From assembly GCA_003254885.1 (NCBI GenBank), contig QANT01004527.1:21936-85935 (forward strand): a stretch of DNA of 64,000 nucleotides, read 5' to 3'. A model generated the notes under the pieces. The model did not search any database. It was not told the origin of the DNA and saw nothing but the letters and a program-made list of their open reading frames with translations. This stretch comes from Purshia tridentata. Its lineage: Eukaryota; Streptophyta; Magnoliopsida; Rosales; Rosaceae. The translations under genes were made by a program, and so were the position numbers. This document shows positions 1-13,398 of this stretch, piece by piece. How positions within the stretch are numbered: the stretch's first letter is position 1; every line of letters begins with the position of its first letter.

Positions 1-2420
1 TACTACTACACTGCCGCTGCTCTTTCGGTTTTTCTTTTCTTATTTTTTATATTTTATATTACTTTATTTATCATTTTTGCGGGAACCACAACTACTGGCT
101 ATAATATGTGGTCTTTCTTTTTGGCTATAATTGTGGTCCTTATTTGCGTAGAAGATTATAAACCGGAAAATTGCTTAAACGTCGCCGCATTTGTTTCAGT
201 TTTAGACAACCATATTTTGTTTGTTTGTTTGTTTGTATGTATGGATTGGATCAGGTTTTGGACCGAATTCTAATGTAATTATGGAATATGAATACGTAAT
301 TTAATTTCAATCGAATAATTCGATTACGATCTGAATTTGATAATCAATTAATTTAACAAAATATATATAGATTAAAGCTGATTCAACCCAAACTTGATAC
401 TAATCAAATATGGAATGAAATGTTAAAATTAATAACCCAAATATGATTTGAATCCAATAATATAATTTTCGTTTCACTCTCATCAATATCCAAAATGCAA
501 AGAGATTAGCCTCAAGGCACGTGTCTCAAGATCAATGAAATCAATGCTGTGAATATCGAAATTTATCAAAGTCTTAGACTTAATAAATCCAAACCGCACA
601 CGTTGCAAGAGATAAACATGGGCCACAAAAAAAATCAAACTTGGAACACAAATTGCATGGCCAGAAAAATTCATTCAATGCTATCTATCATTTTTCTACT
701 GTTAATCAATGTGCATAAATACGTTCCTGTCTAATAAATTTTCCTAGTACTTGAATGAGATCATATCTCCATTTCCAGTCCATTAATTTTGCATCGAGTT
801 CATAGCGTATGATTAAGTTGTAATTAGCATTGTGTAACGAAATGGAAAGAGAAAATTAAATATGAGAAAAATTAAATTTATTTGTGATTATAATTTATGG
901 CATACTCCACTCAAGTCTTACTCTTTTAGTGCTTATTTGTTTTCGTTTAATAGTATTATATATACCGACTACTATTTTAATTCTTATATATAAAATATAA
1001 ACTCATGTAATAATATTTTATTTATCAATAATTGAATCTGTTGTAGACCTCAAATATTATAATGTCATATGACATATGGGGCTGGAAAACAGAGAGAGGA
1101 GTCAATTTCTGGAAAGAATTTGGAATCTGATCTTTACTCGGCATACAATTCAGTTGATGCTGTAATATTTAGTTGCACTGAGTAAGGCAATTAAGGCATT
1201 ATTCCCACACCTATGCTTCAGTGCTTGTGTTGTGTTGTGTCCATTTCCCTGTCACCTTCAACCAGCCTCGAACCTTTACCTTTGGAACATTAATCAACCC
1301 AATTAAAATGGGCTCAACCAATACCAATGCTGTAACTTTGTCATACAGTCTACAGATCTATATATAAGGAAAAAGGACCTGATATTATTGTTATTTGTTG
1401 ATTGACTAAGCTCATGCTTAGCTGCAATCAACAAAAACCTCTCAAACTAAGCACACCATGCATGAAACAGAACATAGTTGTAGAGTTGAAGACCACTCTC
1501 AGTTCTCACAATCCAAAACAAAGAATGCAGATTGTTGTCAATGGTAATGGGGTTATTGAAAACTGAAAGCTAGGTTGCCAAGATGGTTAAATTAATTATA
1601 GCTCCTTGAGGGACATTTTATATTCTGCTTTAGTCTTCTGTTCTTTAGACCTTGTTTGCGGTCTACTATTATATAATGTCATTCGCAATCCGCACATAAG
1701 AGTCAGCCTCTCTCCCAATGATAATGAGTAAAGTGAGTTGTGACTTGTGAGAGAGCTAGATGGTGTATATTATTTTCCAATGGTTTCTGAGAGAGAGGGT
1801 GGTATCTAATTGGACAAAAGGCTTGAGTTTAGGGTTAGTTTGAAAAAAGTGTACTTTTTTTCAGAAGTCTACCTTCTCTCTCATATATGAAGGTGAATAT
1901 TCTTTTTTTGATTAAATATGAAGGTCAATATCTTCGTAACCAGAGGTAGAATTTGACCAAATTGGGTAAATATAGGTGTGTTTTTGGTTTGTCTTTTTGC
2001 CTTCGTTCTGTCCATCATGGTCATCCACTAATTTTAAGGCATACAACATGGTTCAAAATTTTTGTATAAATCAACGGTTGAACTTAGTGAGTACAGTGAG
2101 CTACAACTCTGATCGGAATAAACACCATTAATGGTAGGTGGCCTCCTAGTCCTAGCTATATATAGTAGATTTGCTGAAAGTAGTCAAAGATGTTAATTAT
2201 GTCTCCCCAGTGCACACAACTAACAACAGAAAATTCGGCAACGTACCCAACATCAAGTAATCATCACACATAATTCATAGACCTTGCAATTATTTGTATT
2301 TATATGATCGAACATGCAATTTTTGTGGCATATATCATTTCAACAGAGCAACAACAACAACACCATTATGTTTTCTGCACTATGATCAAATGAAGAAGGA
2401 AGAGGAAGAAGAAGTAGGAA
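1..2420. other. AT-rich intergenic region, no gene seen
   Basis: I see no coding stretch with plant-like codon use here and no recognisable RNA gene. The region is AT-rich. Part of 2160-2420 is probably promoter or 5' leader of the small gene that follows. Confidence 0.5.
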
Positions 2421-2708
2421 GGAGGAGGTATATCTAACACCATAAGGGACTGTGGGAGTCCCTTGTATGATTCCCATGAGTTAGCTTTAGAGGGTCATGT
2501 TCTTGAGCGCCATACAATGGCCTTGCCATTTCAGATCTGCACTACTACTAACTATGATCAAGGGACTAAGTTGTGGGAGAGGAAGACCATGATCAAGAAG
2601 CAGAGTATTAATGGTCAGAAAGTGAAAAGGTTTAGGAGCAGATTTTATAGTTTTCTTAGGACTTTTGGTTTGTGCAGCAAGAAAGATATTGATGAAGTAA
2701 AGTGTTGA
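2418..2708 (+). CDS. Small protein of unknown function with CGSPLYDS motif
   Basis: I do not recognise a named gene. The frame is open from 2418 to the stop at 2706-2708. It contains Arg-Asp-Cys-Gly-Ser-Pro-Leu-Tyr-Asp-Ser followed by Glu-Leu, then a basic stretch (KKQSINGQKVKRFRSRF) and a cysteine near the C-terminus. The first in-frame ATG is at about 2517, after the motif, so the ATG-initiated product is only about 63 residues. An upstream ATG at 2390 opens a run of Lys and Glu codons in a different frame and stops near 2437. Joining the two would need a frameshift or an unrecognised splice. The same motif occurs in the gene at 22807-23664, which supports this frame as real coding sequence. 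The N-terminus is unresolved, and this copy could be slightly damaged. Confidence 0.45.
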   Translation, partial: EGGGISNTIRDCGSPLYDSHELALEGHVLERHTMALPFQICTTTNYDQGTKLWERKTMIKKQSINGQKVKRFRSRFYSFLRTFGLCSKKDIDEVKC

Positions 2709-4160
2709 TAAAAAAAGGCTTATCTGTAATATGTAAACCTGACTTTTTTATTTATGTAACTTGTAACTTTGTAAGTAATACTCTCAAGTCTCAAATGAAT
2801 TTGCATGATCAAGAGATTAATAGAATAATTTGACAGAATCAAAGTCTAAATCTTTGCCACCTGCCACTAGAATAAGTGAATTAGATCAGGACAGCTTATT
2901 GGCAATGGGATATTAATACAACTAACACCAAGTTTGCAAGAAAGCATATAACATTTTAGCAACAATACCAAAACAATTATTAAACAACAACAAACTGGTT
3001 AGGAAAAGTTGTCCTATTAAGAGAAAAATGTAACGCATGTGATATGTCTATGCCCATATGGGTCCATGTGGACCATGTTCATGTGTGTATACATTTAATT
3101 TAACTATACAATATTTTGAAAAAGAGTGTGAATTGGAAATTAAAATGAAAGATAACAAATCTAACTATACGCTACTATTTCTATTGTAATCCATTGTGAA
3201 AAGGAAAATCAAAACCCAAAAAAAATTGACTCTCTCTTTTACATGTCATGTCGCTGTCAGCACATAATCCTGTCATGTATTATTTCACAAAGTCAAAAGG
3301 CATGAACGTAACCTTTGGTTTTATTTTTTAATGGAAGGCTTAGACTGACATCAACATAACTTTTAATAATCGATATGATAAAGACCAAGTCAAATGGTGT
3401 CATTTTCTTTTGCCCAAGTACAATAAGATCTGAGCCACTCAAGTGAGCAGAAGCTTTAGAAGCAGAAAGTCAGGGGTCAACGCCGGCCAACCCATTACTT
3501 TTCCAAAAGAAAATGAGGTCATCAGAATATTAGACATACGCTGTACCAAATGTGACAAATTCTAATGTGGTTTTTTTATTTTTCTTTCATAGGATTTTAT
3601 GTGGATTTTATGTGGATTATTAATGAGTAAAAGAATTACAGATATAATAATACGATGTAAGCAATAGCATGAATCATCATGATGCGATGAAATACACACG
3701 AACGACGAACCCATCAAGTACACAGTGTGTACTCGTTGGCTTTTTCAAGACAGCTAGTTTCACACAGGAAGATTTTTCCAAAGACTTTTCAGTTTTTCCC
3801 AACCACAGGTACTAATTTTCGAAAATTATTTGGTTGGAAAGCGCTGATTCTTTCTCAGATTCACAAAGCACTTTTGATTTTCCTTATTCTCTGATGTCAG
3901 AGAAATTTTTTAAAGAAATGCTATTTATTTAATGTGGGAGTTTCAGAAGTTAACCTCTGTGTTCTCTCAATGGCTAAGCCTAAAGTAGAATTTGGATGAA
4001 TCAGTGGCATGCTTGTTTTTGATTTTCTTGGTGGACACATGTTGATGATAGAGTAGACAAAATCTTTGTTTTGATAGTTTTTAGGGTAAGAAAGCTTTGT
4101 GGTTGTTTGGATTTGAAGATGAGTTTGGCTGGTGTTCTGCTTCTCTGGGTCTTCATTTTT
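2709..4160. other. Intergenic region and probable leader of the next gene
   Basis: AT-rich sequence without a supported gene. The last few hundred bases, from about 3720, may be promoter or 5' leader of the DUF3133 gene, whose remnant first exon begins near 4171. Confidence 0.4.
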
Positions 4161-4170
4161 TTTGCTTAAA

Positions 4171-4259
4171 GTTCGAGTAGTTCGTTGCCCCAAGTGTGAT
4201 AATGTCCTACCAGAACTCCCTGAGTTTACCAGTGTGGTGGTTGTGGTGCTGTTCTTGAA
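4171..4259 (+). pseudogene. Frameshifted remnant of the N-terminal zinc-ribbon exon
   Basis: From 4171 the frame reads VRVVRCPKCDNVLPELPEF, the classical start of the N-terminal zinc ribbon in EDR4/DUF3133 proteins. Just after, at about 4225-4230, the frame changes. The second half of the ribbon, QCGGCGAVLE, is present in another frame, followed by a plausible splice donor (GTATGC at 4260). By comparison with the usual spacing, about seven bases are missing. No in-frame ATG precedes it; a TGA lies upstream. I read this as the ancestral first exon of the gene at 4638-7827, now unable to encode the first Cys4 ribbon. A sequencing or assembly error is the alternative. Confidence 0.6.
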
Positions 4260-4637
4260 GTATGCTCTATTTCTTCTCTATGTTTTTCCCATTTGGCATT
4301 GATTTATTTGCATGTTTGCTTGTTTACTGAGAAAATAGAATAAGAAGGAAAAATAAGATATTTTATTTTGGAAATCAAATTGCTAATTTCAGCCCCAACT
4401 CTATTACATGTTTCCAAGTTTTCAGTTTTGTTATTTACTTTTATGTTTTATGATAAATTCAAGTTACTAATTTGGTGATTCTGGGACTTTTAGTTACTGT
4501 TGATGGTACAGAAAAGAAGAAAGGGCTCTTTGAATAGGACTTAAGAAACATTAGGAGGGGGTTTCAAGAAATTGGAGATTTTGTTAGATAAAGGGAGTGG
4601 TAGTCTAATTTCTGTTTCTGTGACTGAAAGGAGAGTC

Positions 4638-7600
4638 ATGGACTTGAGGCAAGGTGGAGGAAAAGAGAGAGTCTTTGGAGAAAGGAAGGTTGACTCCAGT
4701 AGTAGAAGTTCATCAAGAACAGAAAACAAAGCGGTTTTGGTTGATAATTATATTAATGTTGGGGAAGGGGTTAAGGGTTTAAGGCTTGAGCAAAGTGGTG
4801 CAGCAAAAGAAGCTGAGTTTTCTGAAAAATATAGTCGATTATCGGAATTCCCATTTGATAATTGGATCTGTGGAAATAATCCTGATATGAACATGAATAG
4901 GTCTGTGTCTGGAAATTCAAGTGTAGGAGATCATCCAGCCCAATTAAGGAACTATGCTGGGTCATTGAGTTCAAGGGAAAATATGGACCATTGGGGTGTA
5001 GAAAGAGATCAGTTGGAGGGGTTTTATGCAAACCACAGGGTCCTTGTTGAGCGAGAAAGAATTTCAGCTTCTGCTTATCCTGATGAGGGGCCTTCAAACT
5101 ACAAGCTAGATTATTTTCATGGTCGTGGTGAGCAGAAGTATAGGGATGATCTGAATGGAGTTGAGAACTTAGAACAGGATCGAGCTGAGCTTCTTAGGAA
5201 GTTGGATGAGTTGAAGGAGCAACTTAGCACATCATACGATAGGGCAGATAAACCAAGGGAAATGGTCCCTCTAGAGAGGAGTAGAACACCACCTGATCTT
5301 CATGGTGACCGGTTAACTTATAATGTTTCAATGCATGCATATGCTGTGGACAGGCAGATGCCAAGACCCCCTTACAACTATGGCCAAGGACCTGGTCCTT
5401 TCATGGATCATCATAACATGGATATGCAGAACTTTTATTCTCCTCAAAGGCATACCTTGAATGCAATACCAGAATATGAGGATGCATCTCAGGCACAAAT
5501 GACAAGGAGGCCTCCCCATCATCCACTCCAATACCCACGACAGGCACCTCATGAATACTTTATGGGGCAGCACATGGATTTCAATCGGAATCCACTTGCA
5601 TCATATTCACCAGAAACTGTTTTTCACTCGCCTGCATGCTCTTGTTTAGGCTGCTACAACCAGAATTGGGTAGTCCCTCCCCAAGTCCCATATGCTCATT
5701 TTGGCAATAGAAGGGTTCCAAAAGCTCCAACCAATATGAATTTCTACCATCAAGCCAGTCCTGTTCCATTTGGGGCACATAATTATAATCCCCGACGTGC
5801 TAGTCCTCCGTTGCACACACGATGGCAAAATGACCTTGATTCAGACAATGATGGTTATGGTGAGAGAAATCCAAGAAGGGCAATGGCAGTCAATGGGCAT
5901 GGACGGATTCTCCATCCTATAGCAGGTGGTGCCCCATTCATTACATGCTTTAGTTGCTTTGAGTTGCTGAAACTGCCTAGAAAACTTAACAAGATAAATA
6001 AGGATCAGCCAAAACTGCGTTGTGGTTCCTGTTCAACTGTCATATCACTTGAAATAAAGAACAAGAAGCTCATTACTTGTTTTCGTAAAGAATCCAAGAA
6101 ATTATCTTCTGAGGTTGATCAAAGTTCTAATGAGGTATTAAAGAGCAGGGTTTTGAGTTCTCCCGGATCACCAGATGCAGGTGAAACCAACTCCTGCTGT
6201 GATGACTTGGATAATCCTGGCAATAAGAAACAGTCCATAGACACCAAACACAATTCACTGGCAGAAAACCAGAGACTGAACTTAGATAAATCTGAGAAGA
6301 GGGAAGGTCATAATTCTTCATCTTCCATCTCTTCCAAGGAAGAGGGGATCCCTGATTTTGTTATTGTTCAGAGAGATGGTTCTGACTCTACTGAGCTGCC
6401 CACAAAATATGCCTTTTCACCTACCACCCCAGGTTCGCCTCTTTGGGTGCAGTCTGATAGTCCTTCTAAACATGCAGTAATCAGAGATGAGGAAGAAAAG
6501 AAGAGTAAATGTACGGACCAAGACAAGGTGCTCTTTAGTAGGAGCTCCTCTCAACAGCATTCTGTGAAAGATCTGTCAGTGGGAACTGAGTTGGATTTTT
6601 CTTTCAATGACTATCTCAATACCAACATATCTCAAGACTCAGCAGAGACAAGCAAAGCAGATCATCCCAAAGTAGGCAAGGGCGATTTCTTCTTGATGGG
6701 TCTCATCAAAAGGAGTTTTAGAGATTCCTCAAAATCTAATCAAATTGTGGAGAAAACAAGGCCTAATGTTTTAATTAATGGACAACCTATACCAGATCAT
6801 GTTGTTAAAAAAGCTGAAAAGCTTGCTGGCCTAGTTCAGCCTGGAGATTATTGGTAAGGCTGCATGCTGACTCCTATTAGTGCAGTATTTCATTTCCAAG
6901 TTCAACTGTATCACATATCTACCTTTCTTTTTAGCAGAAAGTCTAACTTTTGTTTATCTGCCTTTTTAACTAGGTATGACTTCAGAGCTGGATTCTGGGG
7001 TGTGATGGGCCAAACTTGCCTTGGCATAATTCCTGTGAGTCCAATTAATTTTTTTGTTTATAAATTTCTTTTGTACACGGTTCATATGGAATTTGTAAAT
7101 AAAGCATTCCTGTTGTCTTGCAGCCATTCATTGAAGAATTCAATTACCCCATGCCAACAAATTGTGCTGCTGGAAACACAGGTGTCTATGTAAATGGGAG
7201 AGAGCTACATCAGAGAGATTTGGACCTACTTGCAAGCAGAGGACTACCAACTACAAGAGATAGATTTTATATCATTGAAATTTCTGGGAGAGTTGTGGAT
7301 GAGGACTCTGGGAAAGAGCTAGTTAGCCTTGGCAAACTTGCCCCAACGTAAGTCCTTGTACATATTTACAGTTTATTATAGCAGCATGCTAAAACATGAT
7401 TTAAGGATAAAAAATTTAGTGATACTGTCTTGTTGTTAAGATTCCCATCTTAAAGAAAAAGCCTGATTAGTTTAGTAATATAAATGTCAATATCAAAAAC
7501 CATTTTATCTTTTATCCTCATTTTGGTCATCTTCCTTGTGTAAACAAAAATATTGTCATTTTCTTGCTTGTCATTTATTAATTCTACAAGAAAGCCTACA

Positions 7601-7827
7601 TCCTAATATCTGTCTCACTGACAAACTAATAAACATGCCAGCTAGTCCTTTTTGATAGTCCACCATTTGGTAATATATCAACCTTCATAACTACAAAATA
7701 AAAATCATTTGATGTTTAGTTTGTATTCTTATTGATGCATTAATTAATGACCGTTGACATTTTATTGAACAGAGTTGAGAAGGCAAAGCATGGATTTGGC
7801 ATGAAAATCCCCAAGATGGTTGTGTGA
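4638..7827 (+). CDS. EDR4-like / extra-large-G-like DUF3133 zinc-ribbon protein
   Basis: Exons by reading frame and GT-AG sites: 4638-6853, 6974-7034, 7124-7347 and 7773-7827, giving 851 residues from the first ATG of the large exon; the frame is open from 4545. A long low-complexity N-terminal half includes a short coiled stretch (EQDRAELLRKLDELKEQL). Next comes the DUF3133 zinc ribbon with Cys437-x2-Cys440 and Cys462-x2-Cys465, then a serine-rich region. The C-terminal module (VNGRELHQRDLDLLASRGLP, then EISGRVVDEDSGKEL) is characteristic of plant extra-large G-protein-like proteins. Related proteins such as EDR4 act in immune signalling and membrane traffic; that role here is inference. The usual N-terminal zinc ribbon is absent because its exon is frameshifted upstream. 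The start is therefore uncertain, and the gene may yield a shortened product. Confidence 0.8.
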
Positions 7828-9730
7828 CTATGATTCACCCTTTTAATTTCCTGATTTAATCTTGGGTGCTTCAGTTCTTTAAAAGATGATAACGATGAGT
7901 CAATCACCAGTTGAAAAATTCTTGGTGCATGCTTAATCCATAAGGTGTCTTCTTCTATGGATGGATTCAAAGACCAAATCTGTGGAATATGTTGTAATTA
8001 TAACAATACAATGTCATATAGTGTTTGTTCATACATTTGTATCTCTATGAGTGAGAGGTGATTAGATCATCTAGATTGTCAAGCATATTGAAATTGCTTC
8101 CGCAATTATCCATTGTATCATCCATTTTTGTTTAATGGTGGGTAGTTTTTAACTTCTGTATTTGTACCAATACATTTTTAATGTAATTATAGACAAGCTT
8201 GTTTATTAAACCGGGATCTCCTAGCCTTTTCTTGAGCCTGCTTAGCTCTGCTAGATTGAAAGTTATACAATACGTTGCACTGATGTGCACTATTTGTTAT
8301 TAAGCCTCTACCAAGTGGCACTGAGCTTTTCATGTTAACCATTTAGCAAGTGGCTCTCATTGGTTTCATTGCTCAATAAGTGCAATAAACAATTCCTCTG
8401 TATTTTGGCTTTATTTGTGGGACAAAGACAGTTATGTAGCTTATCAGAGACAGGGCAACAGAAGATTTAAAAAAGTTATCATAAAAGCCTTTAAACATTA
8501 AAAAAAGTAAAAAGGTAGATGGTGATGGGAATTTGGTAGTTCCATTGTAACATCAATGACACAAACATAATTGGGTGTATATAAAGTTATGCAATAATTA
8601 CTGTTGTGAAAATAATGAGACAATCTTATTACACTTTTTGGATGATTTTTGGTAATGTAGTATTTTATTGAAATAAGGATGAGTTGTTATATAGAACAGA
8701 AAGAGAAAATGAAAAAAACCAGAGGGATACATTTCATTTTTCTTCTACCTTATGAACATGGCCAGCATTGCAATCTCCTTAAGTAGGGGTTGATTTTGGG
8801 AAAAAAGAAAAAGAAAAGAAAAAGAATTTAATTGAAACTTGAATGAGATATTGAAGTTTAGAATCCCGGGGGAGGCAGAAAGTATATATCCAACTCTGTG
8901 GTTGACTGCGAATTGAAGTGGGTATCACCCACCATACATGAAGCTGACATTTACATTAACAATCATGGGGCATACACAATGGTTGAATCTTTATTTAGTT
9001 GGTGAGACGACTATAGAATTAAGCCGCATATCAACTTATTATATTAATACAAGACAATACTCTATTAAAATGACATTTGAAGGTATAGTCTAATGTAATT
9101 TCCTCTGAACTAATATAGTAATTCAATCCAATCCGATATTCTTTATAAACTTGAAGGTATTAGAGCCTTCAGATATTTTTCCTTTTTTTTTTATCTCAAA
9201 AAAATTACTATTATATTTTCTTAGAGAGAATAAAACTTGTGAAATTCTCGAATCAAAGCCCAGGCCCACTAGCCATTTAGACCATAGAAGCAGCATTGGA
9301 AATTATCAGTTACGTCTGCACCATTAATGACTTTAGTAATTGTAATTCATTAAGAATCTTTAATTGCTTGCTTTAATTACTGTATCCGTACATATATTCT
9401 AGATTGAAACCATTTTTGTTGGGAAGATAGATTGAAAGTATTATAATATGATTAACCAGTAATCCGAAGCAGTAATCCAAAGCAGCTCAAAAGCGTAAAA
9501 CCCCAACACAACCCAACTCTCTTCGATCCAATCTTATGCAACCCAATAAAACAAATATATACTTTCTTGATTTGTGAGTGATAATCTCAGATTATTAAAT
9601 CTGGGTTTTGAGCGTCTTAGCTCAAAGACCTACATTTCAGTCATCAGCTAAAGAATCAGCACACTGGGATTCAAGGATCTTAAGACTTCACTCATTGTGT
9701 GTGTGCTGAGCTAAGCAAGTAGAGAAGACA
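7828..9730. other. Intergenic region
   Basis: 3' flank of the DUF3133 gene, then AT-rich DNA. 9440-9730 is probably promoter and leader of the TBL gene. No coding or RNA gene is supported. Confidence 0.45.
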
Positions 9731-12392
9731 ATGAAGTTGAACTGGAAGCTGTGGTTCAATCACAAGCACAAGGTTTTGATAGTGAAGCTTGCAGTTGGAA
9801 TTCTCTTAATGGGTCTTGCTTTTCGTCTCTATCTCTCTAGCTCAACTGGGTATTCGCCCAACATAGAAACCCCATTTCCTCAGAAAACTGTGGCTTCAGG
9901 GGAGCAACCCATATCTGAACAAGTCCCCCAAGATGAAGATGAAGATCAGATACCTTTACCCAGAAAAGAAATTCCTTTTCCTGAAAAAATTGTGGCTTCA
10001 GAGCCACCAATTTCTGTAGAAGTTCCACAAGATGAAGATCAGGATCAGACACCTCCCAAAGGTAATTATTTGGCTTCTCTTTGCTTGGTTCTTTTTGCTG
10101 ATGTTTTTTTTTCTATGGTTCTTATAAACTTTTTCTTTCTGTTTTTGTATGTTAAATTAAAAGTAGCTGGGAGTAAATTGCTGTTATTGCTATGTAAATG
10201 ACAATTCAGTGCACTTGAGATCTGCATTTAAAAAATAGTCCTTTTGCTTCCATATGTTGGAAATCTTGGTAGTTTTGTTATCATATATTTTTATTTATTT
10301 ATATATATTTTTTCAATCATATGATGCCGAAATTTTGATGGGTGTTCTGATACTGTTAGTTGGGTTGATCTACTGCTAATCTGTTGGGACTTTGCTTACA
10401 ACCTTTTTGTAGGAAAATGTGATCTTTTCACTGGGGATTGGATTCCAAATCCTTCAGGTCCAATTTACAATGAGAACTGCCTCACGATCGAAAGTCCTCA
10501 GAACTGTATAAAGAATGGGCGGCCTGATAAAGGGTATTTATACTGGAGGTGGAATCCACGAGATTGTGAATTACCAAAGTTTGATCCAGAGAGATTTCTT
10601 GAAAGGATGAGGAATAAAGCATGGGCATTGATTGGTGATTCGATATCTCGCAACCATGTCCAGTCGTTGCTCTGCATGCTCTCCACGGTATCTATTAGAA
10701 TTGTTAATTTGTTATACCATTTATACATCTTGGCTTTGGATAAATGAACAGAAGCTTAGTGTTAACATAGAAAAATTCTTTACATCCTAAAAGCTAAAGC
10801 CTGCATCTTTTCAAGAAGCTAATAGAGTTAGCATATGGAGAATGTGCTACCCTTCTTATGATTGTTAATACAATTTTCGTGGCTTGTCTGCCTTTCATAC
10901 TTAAGTTAGCATCTTTGAATTGTATAAACAAGTTAATTTATCATAGAGCAAAGTTGTTAACTTGTTTAGTTTCCCTTGAGCAATTTTTGGTCTAATTCTT
11001 AGAGAGATTCACTAAATCGTGAAGAACTTCTGGAGGGTTCCCAACTAGTGTTCATTTTTGTTGTTCTCAGTTTACTAGAGCTTCTATAGAATTTGGTTTT
11101 TGCACTGCCCTTGTATTTTACCTTCCTGCTACCATTTTATAGCTGCACCAGTCATTGTGCCTTCATTTAATCCTTTGAGCAACCCCACCACTTGAGACAT
11201 ATAAAGAAAATGTAGTGCACATTTGTTTACAAAGGTAGGGTCCTGATACACAAATGTTGGCCAATGAAATTTTTTGATCTAGATGAGTTAATTGAGGTGG
11301 GTGAAAGTTGTTGCCCACCCTTTGTCTCTGTGGGTTTGTGATGTATAAAGTTACCATAATAAATATGCCATGGACAAGTGTGGGTTTGTTCCCTAGTTTT
11401 GTCTTTGTCCATTTTGTCATCCTGTACTCAGGGTCATGCGTAAGTCCTGCATTTGGTTTGTGCAGAATTTGGAATACTCGTTGATTATTTTGACTGTTGT
11501 CGCCATTTAATCTTGATTTCATCAAATGATTCACCTTTTTCTGACTTTGTTTAAGCCTATAACTTTATAAATTATTTAAAGAAATTGCGCCAAATTTGAT
11601 TGAAACATTGTCCTTCAGGTTGAACGAGCTGTCCAAGTGTACCATGACAAAGATTATAGGTCCAGAAGATGGCACTTTCCCTCATACAATTTATCTGTCT
11701 CAGTTATTTGGTCCCCTTTCCTCGTAAAAGCTGCTATATTTGAAGACTATAATGGTGTTTCGACATCTGAAGTTGAGCTGCATCTTGACAAGCTCGATGA
11801 GAATTGGATTCATCAATACCAGGGTTTTGACTACATGATAATTTCAACAGGGAAATGGTTTCTCAAATCTTCAATCTACTATGAGAAAAATGAAGTGCTG
11901 GGATGCCATTACTGTCCTAAAAGGAATCTGACAGAGTTGGGGTTTGATTTTGCTTATCGCAAATCCCTTAGATATGTGATGGAGTTTATAGTAAAGTCTG
12001 ATTACAAGGGCATGATCTTTTTTAGAACATCCACACCTGATCACTTTGAGAATGGAGAGTGGTTCAATGGGGGAAATTGCAAGAGGAAAACCCCAGCTAA
12101 AGAAGGTGAGATTGAATTGAAGGAGGTAAATAAGATTCTGCGTAACATTGAATTAGAGGAGTTTGAGAAGGCAGCTGCAAAAGCTTCCAGAAATGGGGTG
12201 CGTCTCAAACTCCTTGACCTTGTCCCCCTTACTTTGTTGAGGCCTGATGGGCATCCAGGTGCATATAGACAGTATCATCCATTTGAACATGGCAAAAAAG
12301 CAAAGGTTCAGACTGATTGTTTGCATTGGTGCTTGCCAGGGCCAATAGACTCTTGGAATGATGTGATTATGCAGATGGTAGTAAATGGCTAA
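9731..12392 (+). CDS. TRICHOME BIREFRINGENCE-LIKE polysaccharide O-acetyltransferase
   Basis: Exons 9731-10061, 10413-10687 and 11619-12392 encode 459 residues. The protein has a short cytosolic N-terminus, one membrane anchor (about residues 14-36), a Pro/Glu/Asp-rich stem, the Cys-rich TBL domain (starting [10 protein letters not shown]), the catalytic GDS at 185-187 ([11 protein letters not shown]) and a C-terminal Asp-x-x-His (D435, H438, in [12 protein letters not shown]). TBL proteins are Golgi type II membrane enzymes that acetylate wall polysaccharides. The sequence resembles the TBL19-22/xyloglucan-acetyltransferase side of the family, but the substrate is inference. The stem contains a duplicated block, PFPxK-VAS-PIS-VPQDED. 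All conserved catalytic positions are present, so it looks functional. Confidence 0.9.
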
Positions 12393-13398
12393 GAAAATCA
12401 GCCTAGCTTGGTGCCTGAATTCCTTTTTCTTTTTCCCTTCTACATCATGAAAGCATATATTGGATCCTGGTAAAGATTCTTGCAGAATTTTTTTAATGAA
12501 CCATAAATTCCTGTCCGGCCATGTGTTTACTACAATTCTTCACTCTCCTCTCGGATAAAGAGATCATCCTGCCCATTACTGCATCTTTACCATTGTCAAC
12601 TGTCATTGAGATTTTAATCTGTTGGCACACAGAATAGATACTACAAAAAGATCACTAGGCTGATAGTTTTAGTGGCCAAGCGCTTACCTCTACACTCTTG
12701 TACTCTCACCTCCAATTCTTAGGCCTCTGTGAACCCAAAGAAAAACTGTAATATCTGTCATTATTATATGCTATAAACTTTTGATTGTTGTAATTCTCCT
12801 TCAGCAATCTGTTTTATTTATAAGCTATAAATGAATATTCATCTGTGCACCAGTTACCAAGTTGAGGATTTTGGAGGACCTGTAAAATCTGAGTTATTTT
12901 GGAGGACCTGTAAAGGTTGAGAGTTATTTGTGCACAAGCCATACTAATGAATCATCAAGATTTCATGCTATGTCCAACATTGACTTGTTCCCGGCCATAT
13001 CCATTCACCACCCATTAGTTTGTAACCTGTGTAATGCATGTTATCATGCCCTAGTCCATTTTTTATAATATCAATCAAAGTCTTTCATATTTTCTGAACC
13101 TGCATGAGATTAATAGCAAGGGGTGTAAAATTTGAATTTCCTTACCCATCAATGCTGGTTAGTGGCATATACGGAACTAGAACTTTGAATTTATGGTAAT
13201 GCAGACCTTATTTAAAAATTTTAAAAAAATGTTTTAAAATTTTATATGGAAGGAAATCATAAAAAAAACAAAGAAAAAAGCTGAAAATGGAAGAGAAAAT
13301 AAATTGTCCTCTGAGTATGGTAAATTGGAAAGAACTTGTATCTCAGATCCAAAAAAAGAAAAAAGAAAAAACTTGTATCCAGTTCCAGTTTCTATTCT
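12393..13398. other. Intergenic region between TBL and HMG genes
   Basis: Contains the TBL 3' flank and the upstream region of the HMG-box gene. A short direct repeat (TTTTGGAGGACCTGTAAA) occurs near 12870 and 12900. No gene is supported. Confidence 0.45.

Noticed and set aside
549-734. Short open frames near the window start
   Set aside because: Both strands are open by chance in AT-rich DNA; no homology or regulatory context.
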